In this document: positions 51,915 through 60,996 of the stretch, in pieces
How positions within the stretch are numbered: the first letter of the stretch is position 1
How the letters are laid out: every line of letters begins with the position of its first letter
NCBI RefSeq assembly: GCF_013177315.1
Contig: NZ_CP053661.1
Coordinates: 2,170,001 to 2,234,000 of the forward strand
Reading direction: 5' to 3'
Source: Thermoleptolyngbya sichuanensis A183
GTDB taxonomy: Bacteria; Cyanobacteriota; Cyanobacteriia; Elainellales; Elainellaceae
Length of the DNA: 64,000 nt
Translations under genes and position numbers: made by a program
Notes under the pieces: model-generated
The model's input: only the letters and a program-made list of their open reading frames with translations
Database searches by the model: none
What the model was told of the DNA's origin: nothing

Positions 51915-52188
51915 CGGGAATGTCCTTTACTCAACATCTTCATTCTGCGAGATTGTGCCTGCGCTGTAGAGTGGGAAAAACCGTCTGCGTTGGGATAGGA
52001 ACCCCACCCACCCTTGGTCTAGCTCTCCAGGAGGATGCGCTCCAGATTTCAGTATCTTATGCTACAAAATGAAAGTTTGTTCGATATGATTAGAGAAGAG
52101 CCAATTTTTCAGCCTGTTTGAACGCTGAAACGGCTGCCCCCCAAGGCACAAAAAAAGATTCGCACATGCCCTTGCTGTCCAAGTTGCC

Positions 52189-52194
52189 TATAAT
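52189..52194 (+). promoter_or_regulatory. candidate -10 box
   Basis: A perfect TATAAT about 70 bases upstream of the small ORF at 52264, within GTTGCCTATAATTTGG. No convincing -35 at 17 bases. If active, the transcript would begin near 52201 and carry the hairpin at 52231-52257. Confidence 0.45.
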
Positions 52195-52230
52195 TTGGCT
52201 GCATCAAGCATGGTGACAGGTTTGGATGTG

Positions 52231-52257
52231 CCTCCTGATCGTTGATTTACCAGGAGG
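52231..52257 (+). promoter_or_regulatory. hairpin sequestering the ribosome-binding site
   Basis: A perfect 7-bp stem CCTCCTG (52231-52237) / CAGGAGG (52251-52257) with a 13-base loop. The 3-prime arm is the AGGAGG ribosome-binding site, six bases from the ATG at 52264. The fold would block translation, so unfolding by heat, ligand or antisense RNA may regulate the small ORF. Confidence 0.6.
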
Positions 52258-52263
52258 TTCGCA

Positions 52264-52434
52264 ATGCGAAATCTAAAATCTGACTGCTCCAGTTTGCTTG
52301 CTTCTGATCCTTCACTTCGAGATCGCCTGCCCCTGACCGTGGGCGATCGCCATGAGCTAGGCTCCATCCGCCATCCTGCCTTGCCGCGCCATTTGCATCC
52401 CAACTATCAGCACTGGCAGTGGCTCAGCCGCTGA
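52264..52434 (+). CDS. possible small protein, 56 aa
   Basis: A 56-codon frame with an ideal AGGAGG ribosome-binding site and a TATAAT box upstream. The sequence starts MRNLKSDCSSLLASDPSLRD and ends LHPNYQHWQWLSR, with no similarity I recognise. It is Leu/Arg/His-rich, without a membrane segment. The strong translation signal argues for a gene, but codon use is not decisive, and the AGGAGG might instead be part of a structured RNA. Nothing similar is seen in the neighbours. Confidence 0.45.
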   Translation: MRNLKSDCSSLLASDPSLRDRLPLTVGDRHELGSIRHPALPRHLHPNYQHWQWLSR

Positions 52435-52488
52435 GCCTGATTCGCAAATCAGGACCGTAAGCTGAACAATGCTAGCGGGCGATCGCTC

Positions 52489-53226
52489 CTATTCCAGTCC
52501 TTCCAGTAGCTCCGTCGGGTCGATGCCGCGCTGCCGCAGTTGCTCCAGGAGTCTCTGGGTACGCTGGCGCTCGGCAGCGAGTTCTGCGGCCGCGTCTTGG
52601 AGCCGCTGTTCTGCTTGGGCTGCGCGTTCTTCGGGCGTGGGGTAGCGATCGCCCGCTTCAGAATACCAGTACAGCCATTCCCGCGTGATGCCCAGGTATG
52701 TGCCGCGATCGCGCCCCAGCCCCAGCCCAATTTCCGGCATCCACAGTGGATTGTCGCGCTGGAGCGTGTACACACCGTCTTGCAGGCGGTAGATTTCTAG
52801 CGGCGGTTTGCGGCGGCGGCGCGTGGAATAAACGGCGTAGTATTTCACGCCCATCTCAGCATAGAAGGCTTTTTTGCTGTTGTATTCGCCCCGATACCTG
52901 CGCGAGACAACCTCCAGCACCAGCACTGGAACGATGTTCTGCTCCTCCCACAGCACATAGCTAAGGCGCAATTCTTCGTCTACAATCCGCTCTACGCCCA
53001 GGCTCAAAAAGCCGTCGGGGACGATGGCTGGCTCCTCTGGGTCGTAGTAGATGCCCATGTCTACGCCAAAAAACCAGTCCTGCCGATCGGCCCAGATCTG
53101 GGCCAGGATTGCTTTCAACAAACCGGGCATCAGATCCTGGAGTTCGTTATCCACGGGCGTTTCGTCGGAGTCGGGCAGTTCTTCGGACGAGGGCAGACAG
53201 AGGCGCGGGTCGTAGAACTTGAGCAT
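52489..53226 (-). CDS. Uma2-family (DUF820) putative nuclease
   Basis: A 245-residue Uma2 protein. The PD-(D/E)xK-like core is visible as IVPDGFLSLG, VLVLEVVSRRYRGEYNSKKAFYAEMGVKYYAVY. A coiled-coil tail rich in Glu/Arg follows from about 200 (AEQRLQDAAAELAAERQRT). Such genes are highly expanded in cyanobacteria and many are of unknown role. It is divergent from the TPP riboswitch transcript. Confidence 0.87.
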   Translation of the reverse strand: MLKFYDPRLCLPSSEELPDSDETPVDNELQDLMPGLLKAILAQIWADRQDWFFGVDMGIYYDPEEPAIVPDGFLSLGVERIVDEELRLSYVLWEEQNIVPVLVLEVVSRRYRGEYNSKKAFYAEMGVKYYAVYSTRRRRKPPLEIYRLQDGVYTLQRDNPLWMPEIGLGLGRDRGTYLGITREWLYWYSEAGDRYPTPEERAAQAEQRLQDAAAELAAERQRTQRLLEQLRQRGIDPTELLEGLE

Positions 53227-53319
53227 GGCAGCCGGAGTGAGAGCAACAGCGCGAGGGGCTTGAGAGTCGGTGACTTGATTCTAGCGGCTGGGAAACAGTT
53301 GCTCAATGGTAGAATACTT

Positions 53320-53437
53320 CTCAAGCTAGGGGTGCTTGCCCTGTCTGAATCAAGACATGAATCAAGACAGAGCAGGCTGAGATTACACCCTTGGAACCTG
53401 AGACTGGGTTATGCCAGCGGAGGGAAGCGAGGCTTGC
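53320..53437 (+). promoter_or_regulatory. TPP (thiamine pyrophosphate) riboswitch, THI element
   Basis: The conserved blocks are present in order: CTAGGGGTGC, GGCTGAGATTACACCCTTGG, AACCTGA and TATGCCAGCGGAGGGAAGC. The P1 helix is CAAGC (53322-53326) / GCTTG (53432-53436). A long variable P3 arm is formed by GCCCTGTCT / AGACAGAGC. It is on the plus strand, in the orientation of the SSS transporter gene starting 332 bases downstream. Confidence 0.93.
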
Positions 53438-53768
53438 ATCGACGACATCCGAAGGGTTGGCAGAACTAGCAGAATAGGGAAGTGAAATTACGGAAGTGAA
53501 ATAGGTAGGGGCGATCGCCCTCTACCCTACCCCAAGCTGTCCTCCAATCTGTTCACGTCACCGTTCGCGATCGCGTCTTCAGCGTCAGTCCAGCCGATTC
53601 GCAAAAGCATCCGAGTTGCATTCACGAGGGCTTGCGTAAATCCTGGCAAAAACCTGTAAGGGCGGACTAGATTCAGCGACACTCGCTTGCGAACAAGCTG
53701 CGACAATCCCCAAGACCAAACCAGCCTCTAGCGACTTTACCGAACAATTCCCAGAGGAGGGTTTGAGC
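53438..53768 (+). other. long leader between the TPP riboswitch and the SSS gene
   Basis: No convincing ORF of its own. A self-complementary GTAGGGGCGATCGCCCTCTAC at about 53505-53525 could be a terminator or anti-terminator stem, but it lacks a T-run. A GGAGGG ribosome-binding site is just upstream of the ATG at 53769. Confidence 0.45.
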
Positions 53769-55259
53769 ATGTCGGTTCAATCTGTGGCGCTGTTGGTGAC
53801 GCTGGCAACGGCGGGCGGGTTTGCCCTGCTGGGGCTGGTGCGGGCCAGCCAGCAGACGATGAATTTGGAAGATTACATGGTCAGCCGAAATCGGTTTGGC
53901 CCGTGGATGTCCTTTGCCACCGTCGTTGCGTCGGCGCTGGGTGTGTGGATTTTGTTTAGCCCGCCCCAGGTGGGGGCCAGCAGCGGCATTGCGGGCATTG
54001 TGGGCTACTGTCTGGGGTCGGCGGCTCCCCTGGCGCTGTTCACCCAAATTGGCCCGCGCCTGCGCCGGATCTTGCCCCAGGGCCACTCCCTCAACGAGTT
54101 TGTGCTGTGTCGCTTCGGCAATGCGATGTATCTGCTGGCGCTGGGGGTGATTGTGTTTTATATGTTTATCTACCTGGCGGCGGAACTGACGGCGATCGCC
54201 AAAGCGGTGCAAATCCTGGCAGACGTGCCCCTCGGCTGGACGGCGCTGGTGGTTATTGCCGCAACGTTTCTCTACACCACCTACGGCGGCTTGGGCGCGA
54301 CCATCTTCACCGACGCGATTCAGTTTGCGGTGATGGTGCCGCTGCTGCTGGTCAGCTTTCTCGTAGCGCTGGCGGCAATGGGCGGCTGGGAAGCGGCACT
54401 GCAACCCGTGCGGCTGAATGCGCCCCAACTGCTCTCGCTGGGCAACGTGGACGGCATCAAGTTTGGCGCAACGCTGGTGCTGGCAATTGTCGCTGCTGAG
54501 GTGTTTAACCAGGCAAACTGGCAGCGGGTCTACGCCAGCCGCACCGACAAGACCGTACAGCAGGCGTTTCTGGGGTCCGCGGTGATTACGCTGCCGCTGT
54601 TGATGATAGCGGGGGCGCTGGGGCTGCTGGCGGCCAGTTTGGGCTTCACGGACGATCGCGCTTTCTTTTCTCTGTTGCAGCAGCTTGCTTTGCCGCTGTG
54701 GTTCACGGTGCTGGTGCTGGTGCTGGCGCTGGCGCTGGTGATGAGTACACTGTCGTCGCTGCTGAATGGCATTGCCAGCGTGTTTACCATTGACCTGATC
54801 CGCCTGTTTCCGCAAATGCAGACCAGCGGGCTGCTGCGGGCTTCGCGGCTGCTAACGGTGGCGGTGGGGCTGCCCGCGATCGCCATTGCGGCACGGGGCT
54901 TCGACGTGCTGTACCTATTTCTGCTGGCGGATCTGGTCTGCGCTGGGGCTGTGTTTCCGGTGATTTGGGGACTTTACTCCCGTCGTCTGACTGGGCAAAC
55001 TGCCTTTTTCAGCGCTCTCGCGGGCATTGGCGCAGGGGCCCTGTTCTTCCCCAAGCCCGATTTTTCACCCTGGAACGGCCTACCCTTTGCGGGCGACCTG
55101 CTGGTGAGCTTTGCCGTGGCGATCGCCGTTTCTGCTGGGATTGCTCTCGTCGGAAGTGCGATCGCCAACCGCCGCCAGCAATTTGACTTTGCCACCCTGG
55201 GCGATCGTAGCCGCGCCTACGCCGCTCCTGCACCCGATCAGATTAGCATCGGAAAGTAA
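53769..55259 (+). CDS. sodium:solute symporter family protein, candidate thiamine or precursor transporter
   Basis: A 496-residue SSS-family transporter with 12-13 transmembrane helices. The APLALFTQIGPRLRRILPQGHSLNEFVL and FLYTTYGGLGATIFTDAIQF segments are the family signatures, with sodium-site residues likely in helices 1 and 8. The ATG at 53769 follows GGAGGG. The TPP riboswitch upstream suggests repression by thiamine pyrophosphate and hence thiamine, HMP or related uptake. The ThiV group predicted in other bacteria is also SSS-type, and this may belong to it. Substrate not proven. Confidence 0.88.
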   Translation: MSVQSVALLVTLATAGGFALLGLVRASQQTMNLEDYMVSRNRFGPWMSFATVVASALGVWILFSPPQVGASSGIAGIVGYCLGSAAPLALFTQIGPRLRRILPQGHSLNEFVLCRFGNAMYLLALGVIVFYMFIYLAAELTAIAKAVQILADVPLGWTALVVIAATFLYTTYGGLGATIFTDAIQFAVMVPLLLVSFLVALAAMGGWEAALQPVRLNAPQLLSLGNVDGIKFGATLVLAIVAAEVFNQANWQRVYASRTDKTVQQAFLGSAVITLPLLMIAGALGLLAASLGFTDDRAFFSLLQQLALPLWFTVLVLVLALALVMSTLSSLLNGIASVFTIDLIRLFPQMQTSGLLRASRLLTVAVGLPAIAIAARGFDVLYLFLLADLVCAGAVFPVIWGLYSRRLTGQTAFFSALAGIGAGALFFPKPDFSPWNGLPFAGDLLVSFAVAIAVSAGIALVGSAIANRRQQFDFATLGDRSRAYAAPAPDQISIGK

Positions 55260-55275
55260 GCAGCGGGGCGACGGA

Positions 55276-55959
55276 ATGCCAACTCCAACCCTCGTCGCCG
55301 CCTTCCCCTCTCTCCCCTTCCCTAACATGGACTGGAACCTAATCATTGACCTCTGCATCGGCATCGGCCTCAGCGCGGCTGCTGGTTTTCGGCTGCTGGT
55401 TCCGTTTTTGGTGCTGAGCATGGCGGCGCTGTTTGGGCATTTCCCGGTTGCGCCCGATTTGCAGTGGGTAGACTCGTTCCCGGCGCTGCTCACGCTGGGC
55501 GTGGCGGTGCTGGTGGAGGTGATTGCCTACTTTGTGCCGTGGCTGGATACGCTGCTGGATTTGGTTGCGTTTCCCGCGTCGATTATTGCGGGGACGCTGC
55601 TGACGGCGGCGTTCTCCAGCGGGCTAGACCCGTTTTTGCGGTGGAGTTTGGCGATTTTGGCGGGGGGCGGCGCGGCGGGCGCAATGCGGGGGCTGTCGGG
55701 GTTTTCGCGGCAGTTGACCACAATCTTCACAGGCGGACTGGCGAATTTTTTGATTACGTCGCTGGAAATCCTGATTGCGGTGGTGCTGTCGGTGCTGGCG
55801 ATCGCCCTTCCTGGCGCAGCGATTGGCTTCCTCCTGGGTCTGTTGGGGCTATTGGGGCGGCTGTGGTTGCGAGTCCGAACTGGACTGCTGGGACAGCCCG
55901 TAGCGGAATCACCCGCGCCTGCCGCCGCTGCGCCACCCCCGCCATCTCCCCCTGTCTGA
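55276..55959 (+). CDS. DUF4126 family membrane protein
   Basis: A 227-residue protein with about six transmembrane helices. The MDWNLIIDLCIGIGLSAAAGFRLLVPFL start and the LDTLLDLVAFPASIIAGTLLTAAF block match DUF4126. The second Met at 55327 begins the domain proper, so that start is also possible. It is only 16 bases after the SSS stop, so they are likely co-transcribed and both could be under the TPP riboswitch. The function is unknown; a Pro/Ala-rich tail follows. Confidence 0.85.
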   Translation: MPTPTLVAAFPSLPFPNMDWNLIIDLCIGIGLSAAAGFRLLVPFLVLSMAALFGHFPVAPDLQWVDSFPALLTLGVAVLVEVIAYFVPWLDTLLDLVAFPASIIAGTLLTAAFSSGLDPFLRWSLAILAGGGAAGAMRGLSGFSRQLTTIFTGGLANFLITSLEILIAVVLSVLAIALPGAAIGFLLGLLGLLGRLWLRVRTGLLGQPVAESPAPAAAAPPPPSPPV

Positions 55960-56026
55960 ACTTCTACTGAGCTTCTACTTGAACTTCTACCTGAGCGTCT
56001 GCCTCAGCGTCCGCAGTTGCGCCAGC

Positions 56027-58843
56027 CTAGAACACCAGAATATTTGCTGCGGCGATCGCCACGCCTGCGGGTAGCTGAGCAATTTGCACCTGGGGAGCGC
56101 TGCCGCTGCCGTCGGGGTCAAAGAACAGGTTGCCCGTGCTGCGGTCATAAATGAAGCGATCGCCCTCTCGCACTGCCCGCGTGCCCTGGCGCAGGAGTGT
56201 TGTAGGCAGTGTTGTAGGCAATGTCCCTGCCAAATCTGCCAGACCAAACTCCGCAGCGGGAACCAGCAGCACATCCTCACCGGGGCGAAAGTCGATCAGC
56301 GTGTCCAGTCCGCCGCTGCGCGTGGTCGAGAGGTCAAAGGAATCGCGCCCTGTGCCGCCAGTCAGCGTGTCACGGCCCACGCCACCCACCAGCAGGTCGT
56401 TCCCCCCATCGCCGACTAGCACGTCATTTCCGGCTTCGCCTTTGAGCGTGTCATTACCACCCTCGCCGCGTAGGGTGTCGCCGCCGCCGCCCCAGAGCAG
56501 ATTATCGGCTCCATTGCCAATGATCAGATTGCTCAGCCCATTGCCGCGCCCCGTGAGGGCATCGCCGCGGAGGGTGAGGTTTTCTAAAGAATCGCCCAGC
56601 ACCCAGCTGATCAAGGCAATCACCGTATCAGCTCCCGCCCTGAGCAGTTCAATGACCCCATCGCCGAGGCTGGCTACGACATAGGTATCGTTGCCGCGAC
56701 CGCCCTCCAGCGTGTCGTTGCCGCTGCCCCCATCCAGCCAGTCATGCCCGTCGAAGCCGCGTATCCGGTCGTGGCCGCCCATGCCCGCCAGCGTGTTGCT
56801 GCGGAAATTGCCCAATATCCCGTTACGGAGCAAATTGCCAATGCCCTCTGGCGCTGTGCCCTTCAGCGTCAGGTTTTCTATATGGTCGGGTAGAGTGTAG
56901 CTGATGCTGGCCTCTACCGTGTCGATGCCGCCGTCGGCTCGCTCAATCACGCGATCGCCCACATGGTCTATCACGTAAGTATCGTTGCCCCTGCCGCCGA
57001 CTAGCTCATCGGCCCCAGGGCCCCCGTCGAGGCGATCGCCCCCGTCGTGCCCCATCAGCGTGTCATTGCCGGCGCCGCCCATCAGGGTGTCGCTGCCCGC
57101 GCCACCGATTAACCGATCGTTGCCATCGGTTCCCGCTAGGTTCAGCGGGTCAGACGGGCGGGGGGGATCTGGCGGCACAGCGCCCAAGTCTGGTTCTGCC
57201 CACCAGCGAGGATTGGCGCTCATGAAGGCTTGCAGGGCGGTGTACTTGGGCGCATCGGTCTGGTCGAGGCTTTCCATCATGCCCCAACTGCCCCATTTGC
57301 TGGGCCGGGCAATATCCACAAAATGGTTGAACAGCGTGCCGCCTGCCTCTTTCCAGCCGTCGAGCAGTTGTTGATAGAGTTCCGCCATTTCGGGGCGACG
57401 GTTGAGCGCGATGAAAAACTCGGTCAACTGCGCGTCGTTTTCGATGCCCGACGTGCCGACGATGTGCTGCCCGCCCTCGTAGGCGACGAGCTGCAAGTTG
57501 TGGCGCTGGGCGATGTCGGCGTGGTACTTGAATAGGGCGATCGTGTCTTTGACGGAATCTTTGCTGTCGCCCAGCAGACCGCCCTCGCGGAGGTGCTGAA
57601 AGGCTTTGGCAAAGCCGCCGTCGGGTTCCGAAAGCCAGGCGCGCACCGTGTCGGCGTGGGTGGGGCTGCCCAGGTTGTTGCCAAAGTAGCCTGTAACGGC
57701 GTAGGCATCGACGGCTTTCCAGGCGGGTTCGTTGCCCTCGGCAACCCAGGCGGGCGTGTTTAGCGCATAGGTTTCTAGCCCCTTCCAGCCCGTTTGCGTA
57801 GCCAGCACAGCGATGACGCGATCTTGCGCTGCAAGGCGATTGCCACCGCTCTTTTCTGCAAAGGTTTCCTTCCAGATTTTGGCGGTCTGCGCCGCCCTCA
57901 TGCCATACCACTGCATCCAGCCGCCCTGCACGTCTTTGCCCCAGCGGGCCTCGGCCTGCGCCTGGGCATAGTGCGCCTGGTCAAACTGCCAATTCCACAC
58001 CTCGTTGGAAAATTCCACATACACCCGCAGGTTGGGGTCGAGGTGGTCGCGAACGTAGGCGGCAAAGTTGGCAATGTATTCATCCGTTGCCTGGTGCGGC
58101 ATGTTGAACCAGGGCGATACCTGCATCTCATTTGCCAGGGCCACCATTGTTTCTACCGACGCGCCTTTCCAGGCCCAGCTTGCGTCGGTCGGTTTGGGGC
58201 GATCGCGCCATTCGCGCTGGGTGGAATCATTGGTCTCCATCCAGTCCATGAACCGCAGTGTGCCAAAGTTGCGAATCCGCTCCTGAAACGTGGGATTGAA
58301 GACTGAGCCTTGCGCCACCAGCGGCAGGTCGTCTTCGTGATAGACGCGGATGTTTCGCAGATAGTCGCCCGTTTTCTGCGGGTCGGTCGCGGTGATCGAG
58401 AGCAGAATGCCCGCGTCTTTGGCGGGATCAACCTGGATCACGTCGCGGCCGGGCCGGGACAGGTTCTCCAGTTTTGCGGCGTTAAAACCGTATTCCAGCG
58501 TGCCCTGCCCGTCATACATCACCACATAGCGGCCGGGGCGATAGGCTCCGGGGATGTCGCGCAGCAGCAGCGTGCTGAGCTTGGTGTACGTCGTGCCTTT
58601 GGCGGCAGTGGGCAGACGGGTGGGCCAGCCGTGGGCATCCAGATTTTGCACCGCCTCGCCGGTATTCCAGACCTGGCTGGTTTGCGGAATCCAGGCGCGG
58701 GCTGTTTTGAACAGGTCAAGAAACGGAAGCTGGGGCGAAAAGTCGTTGATGCTCGTCAGACCGATGCCGAGCGATCGCCCTGTGGGTTGCCCTATGGATC
58801 GCCCTGTGGTTAACCGCTGCTCATTCAAACGTGCCGTTGGCAT
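56027..58843 (-). CDS. putative glycoside hydrolase fused to RTX calcium-binding repeats
   Basis: A 938-residue secreted-type protein. Residues 1-570 form a TIM-barrel-like domain; [15 protein letters not shown] has the Asn-Glu pair of a clan GH-A-type acid/base, and [12 protein letters not shown] could hold the nucleophile Glu. The C-terminal half has many RTX nonapeptides of GGxGxDxL type ([19 protein letters not shown]), separated by [11 protein letters not shown]-type linkers. RTX ends are normally exported by a type I system, which is not in the window. The start at 58843 is preferred; the frame is open to 58948. Confidence 0.82.
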   Translation of the reverse strand: MPTARLNEQRLTTGRSIGQPTGRSLGIGLTSINDFSPQLPFLDLFKTARAWIPQTSQVWNTGEAVQNLDAHGWPTRLPTAAKGTTYTKLSTLLLRDIPGAYRPGRYVVMYDGQGTLEYGFNAAKLENLSRPGRDVIQVDPAKDAGILLSITATDPQKTGDYLRNIRVYHEDDLPLVAQGSVFNPTFQERIRNFGTLRFMDWMETNDSTQREWRDRPKPTDASWAWKGASVETMVALANEMQVSPWFNMPHQATDEYIANFAAYVRDHLDPNLRVYVEFSNEVWNWQFDQAHYAQAQAEARWGKDVQGGWMQWYGMRAAQTAKIWKETFAEKSGGNRLAAQDRVIAVLATQTGWKGLETYALNTPAWVAEGNEPAWKAVDAYAVTGYFGNNLGSPTHADTVRAWLSEPDGGFAKAFQHLREGGLLGDSKDSVKDTIALFKYHADIAQRHNLQLVAYEGGQHIVGTSGIENDAQLTEFFIALNRRPEMAELYQQLLDGWKEAGGTLFNHFVDIARPSKWGSWGMMESLDQTDAPKYTALQAFMSANPRWWAEPDLGAVPPDPPRPSDPLNLAGTDGNDRLIGGAGSDTLMGGAGNDTLMGHDGGDRLDGGPGADELVGGRGNDTYVIDHVGDRVIERADGGIDTVEASISYTLPDHIENLTLKGTAPEGIGNLLRNGILGNFRSNTLAGMGGHDRIRGFDGHDWLDGGSGNDTLEGGRGNDTYVVASLGDGVIELLRAGADTVIALISWVLGDSLENLTLRGDALTGRGNGLSNLIIGNGADNLLWGGGGDTLRGEGGNDTLKGEAGNDVLVGDGGNDLLVGGVGRDTLTGGTGRDSFDLSTTRSGGLDTLIDFRPGEDVLLVPAAEFGLADLAGTLPTTLPTTLLRQGTRAVREGDRFIYDRSTGNLFFDPDGSGSAPQVQIAQLPAGVAIAAANILVF

Positions 58844-59497
58844 GAATGCAATCCTCCCAGACTGTCGTAAAGCTGGCTGCAAGCGGATGCGACAGGAGGC
58901 GGGTCTTGACCCATCACCCCTCCCACCCCGCTGACCCCTGAGAGCCAATCTCTAGTACTATCCCCCCTGCCGAAATCCGGGCAGACGACCGGAGAACTGC
59001 ATAAATTCGGCAAAATACCGGAGATGAGAACCCCTGACAATACAAAGTGTGCAGTGATGCTTTAGACAAAGACCTCCGAAAACTTTGGGAACTGGATTTT
59101 TCACCCAAAATGCTGGGGGCGATCGCCCAACCCCCTTCCAGGAAATGGTTTCAACACGCTGCGCGACACTTCAAGTAGGCTTTATACCTGCTAATCTCCG
59201 TGTCTGTAGGTTGCTAACCTCATCCGTGCTTTACCTTTTGAACCCGGTGAGCCTACAGAACCGCATTACTCTTTGGCGAAGGCATCCCATTTTCTGCGTC
59301 AAACCACGCAGACGAGGGCGATCGCCCAAATGCGGATTCGCCCGATTTCTCGAAAATTTCCTGGATGATTCGCAAAATCATCCCAGCTTGATGAAGCCAA
59401 GCCTACGAATTGCGCTCAGTCATAAAGATTACGGAGAGATGACGGAGGAGCCTGATGGGGGAAATGCGATCCCAAAATGCGACTTACAAACTCCGAA
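58844..59497. other. 650-base stretch without a recognised gene
   Basis: Between the RTX gene start and the pentapeptide gene stop. A plus-strand frame of 304 codons beginning at 59085 crosses into the opposite gene and has poor composition. Two similar HIP1-containing phrases (GGGGGCGATCGCCCAACC near 59114; GAGGGCGATCGCCCAAAT near 59315) and a CGGGCAGACGACCGG segment are present. No RNA gene was recognised. Confidence 0.4.
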
Positions 59498-60565
59498 TCA
59501 GGGCGCGGGCGTAGGCAAGGGAGTTTCAGCGGGCGCGGCTCCTGTTGGCGAAGCGCTGGCGGCAGGCGCTTCGGGAGTGGCTGGTGAATTGGGAGCAAAC
59601 GGATCGAGGGGAACGGGGCAATCATCGTGGGCGATCGCCCCATCGGGCATCGTTGTGCGGCAGAGCGTCGCGCCGTCTAGCTTTGCCCCGTTCAGGCTAG
59701 CTCCGGACAGGTTCGCATCGGTCAGGTTTGCGCCTGTCAGGTTCGATCGTCGCAGGTTCACCGATTGCAGGTTGGCGCGTTGCAGGTTTGCCCCTGGCAG
59801 TTGGGCCCGCCCCAGGTTGGCCCGCAGCAGACTGGCTCCCGCTAGGTTTGCCTCACTCAAGTTGGCAGCCGTTAGGTCGGTATCGTTGAGCGTAGTCTGT
59901 TGCAGCTTGGCGCGGCGCATGTCGGTGCGGGTCAGGTTTGCCCGCGACAAGTTGGCGTTGCGAAGCCTCGCATCCTTGAGCCGCGCATTGCCCAGATAAA
60001 CTCGCCGCAGATCGGCATTTCGCGCATCCACGCCCGTCAGGTTCGCTTCGCCCAGGTTTGCACCCACCAAGTAGGCTCGATTGAGCGTGGCTGCCTGCAG
60101 ATTTGCCCGACTAAAAATTGTTTCCCCCAGATAGGCCGCATTAAGCTGGGCCCGCTCTAGGTCTGCATCCCCTAGATAGGCCCGCCGCAGATCGGCTTCC
60201 TCCAGCCGCGCCTCTGCCAAAACTGCCCCACCTAACGTTGCATCGGTCAGGAGTGTCTTCCGCAGGTCGGCTCTGTCTAGGGCGGCTCCGGTCAGGTTGG
60301 CACTGCTCAAGTTTGCCCGCTTCAGGTCTGCTCCGCGCATCAGTACGTTTTGGAGGTTGGCATATTGCAGGTCTACTTCATCGAGTTCTGCATTATTCAG
60401 CCTGACGCGCTCCAAGTCGCAACTGACGCAGGCTTTCGTCCGCAAGAGCTGATTGACTCGCCCAGCTTTTGCGGCATTGCCCATACGAACCAATCCTACG
60501 GCGGTGGCCAGCGATCCCAAAAAGACGGCGATCGTGAGCAGCGCCATGACATCTTTTCGATCCAT
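59498..60565 (-). CDS. pentapeptide-repeat protein with N-terminal membrane anchor
   Basis: A 355-residue protein. The transmembrane segment MALLTIAVFLGSLATAVGLVRM at residues 7-28 is followed by CVSCDL and then a long run of A(N/D)LxX pentapeptides from about residue 55 to 315 (ANLQN, ADLRR, ANLSR and so on). This would form a right-handed quadrilateral beta helix. A Pro-rich tail ends the protein. Such repeats occur in thylakoid and membrane proteins of cyanobacteria, with mostly unknown function. The start at 60565 avoids an artificial extension to 60598. Confidence 0.88.
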   Translation of the reverse strand: MDRKDVMALLTIAVFLGSLATAVGLVRMGNAAKAGRVNQLLRTKACVSCDLERVRLNNAELDEVDLQYANLQNVLMRGADLKRANLSSANLTGAALDRADLRKTLLTDATLGGAVLAEARLEEADLRRAYLGDADLERAQLNAAYLGETIFSRANLQAATLNRAYLVGANLGEANLTGVDARNADLRRVYLGNARLKDARLRNANLSRANLTRTDMRRAKLQQTTLNDTDLTAANLSEANLAGASLLRANLGRAQLPGANLQRANLQSVNLRRSNLTGANLTDANLSGASLNGAKLDGATLCRTTMPDGAIAHDDCPVPLDPFAPNSPATPEAPAASASPTGAAPAETPLPTPAP

Positions 60566-60612
60566 AGCAGGAAAAAGAAGAGAAATCGGCTTTAGCACGG
60601 AACTCTAGAACC

Positions 60613-60839
60613 CTAGGCATTGTTTTAAAACTTTCTAGGTCGGTGATTGCCCTGAGTTGATCCCCCTAAATCCCCCTTGAAAAGGGGGATCTCCGGAGCG
60701 GTTTGGCCCAGTTCCCCCCTTGTTAAGGGAGGCTAAGGGGGGATCAAATTGATCCAGTTCCCCCCTTGTTAAGGGGGGCTAAGGGGGGATCGTTAAGGGG
60801 GGCTAAGGGGGGATCAAAGGGTTTTAAAACACGCTCTAG
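60613..60839. mobile_element. MITE-like element with GTTTTAAAAC ends
   Basis: Imperfect 19-bp terminal inverted repeats CTAGGCATTGTTTTAAAAC and GTTTTAAAACACGCTCTAG (15/19 matching). The interior has tandem or inverted CCCCCCTTGTTAAGGGGGG- and CTAAGGGGGGATC-type units. No ORF. It lies between the pentapeptide gene and the ParB-like gene. Confidence 0.7.
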
Positions 60840-60996
60840 CAAGTTGGCCAAACACCTCTAGCCTAACCGATGAGGAATCGCCCGCTTGCACCTATGGCGC
60901 GAATCATTCACGCTAGAACACGAACGGGGCAACTCATCCTATCCCCCCATCACCTCCCCTTATCACATCCTCCATCACACCACCCATTACAACACT

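Noticed and set aside
52188-52403. 71-codon minus-strand ORF over the small gene
   Set aside because: No ribosome-binding site, while the plus-strand ORF has an ideal one.
53673-54815. 380-codon minus-strand ORF
   Set aside because: Mirror frame of the SSS transporter in GC-rich DNA; Gln/His/Arg-rich and meaningless.
59085-59999. 304-codon plus-strand ORF
   Set aside because: The second half is antisense to the pentapeptide-repeat gene and gives a pseudo-repetitive Phe/Ala/Arg/Pro sequence; the first half has no family match.
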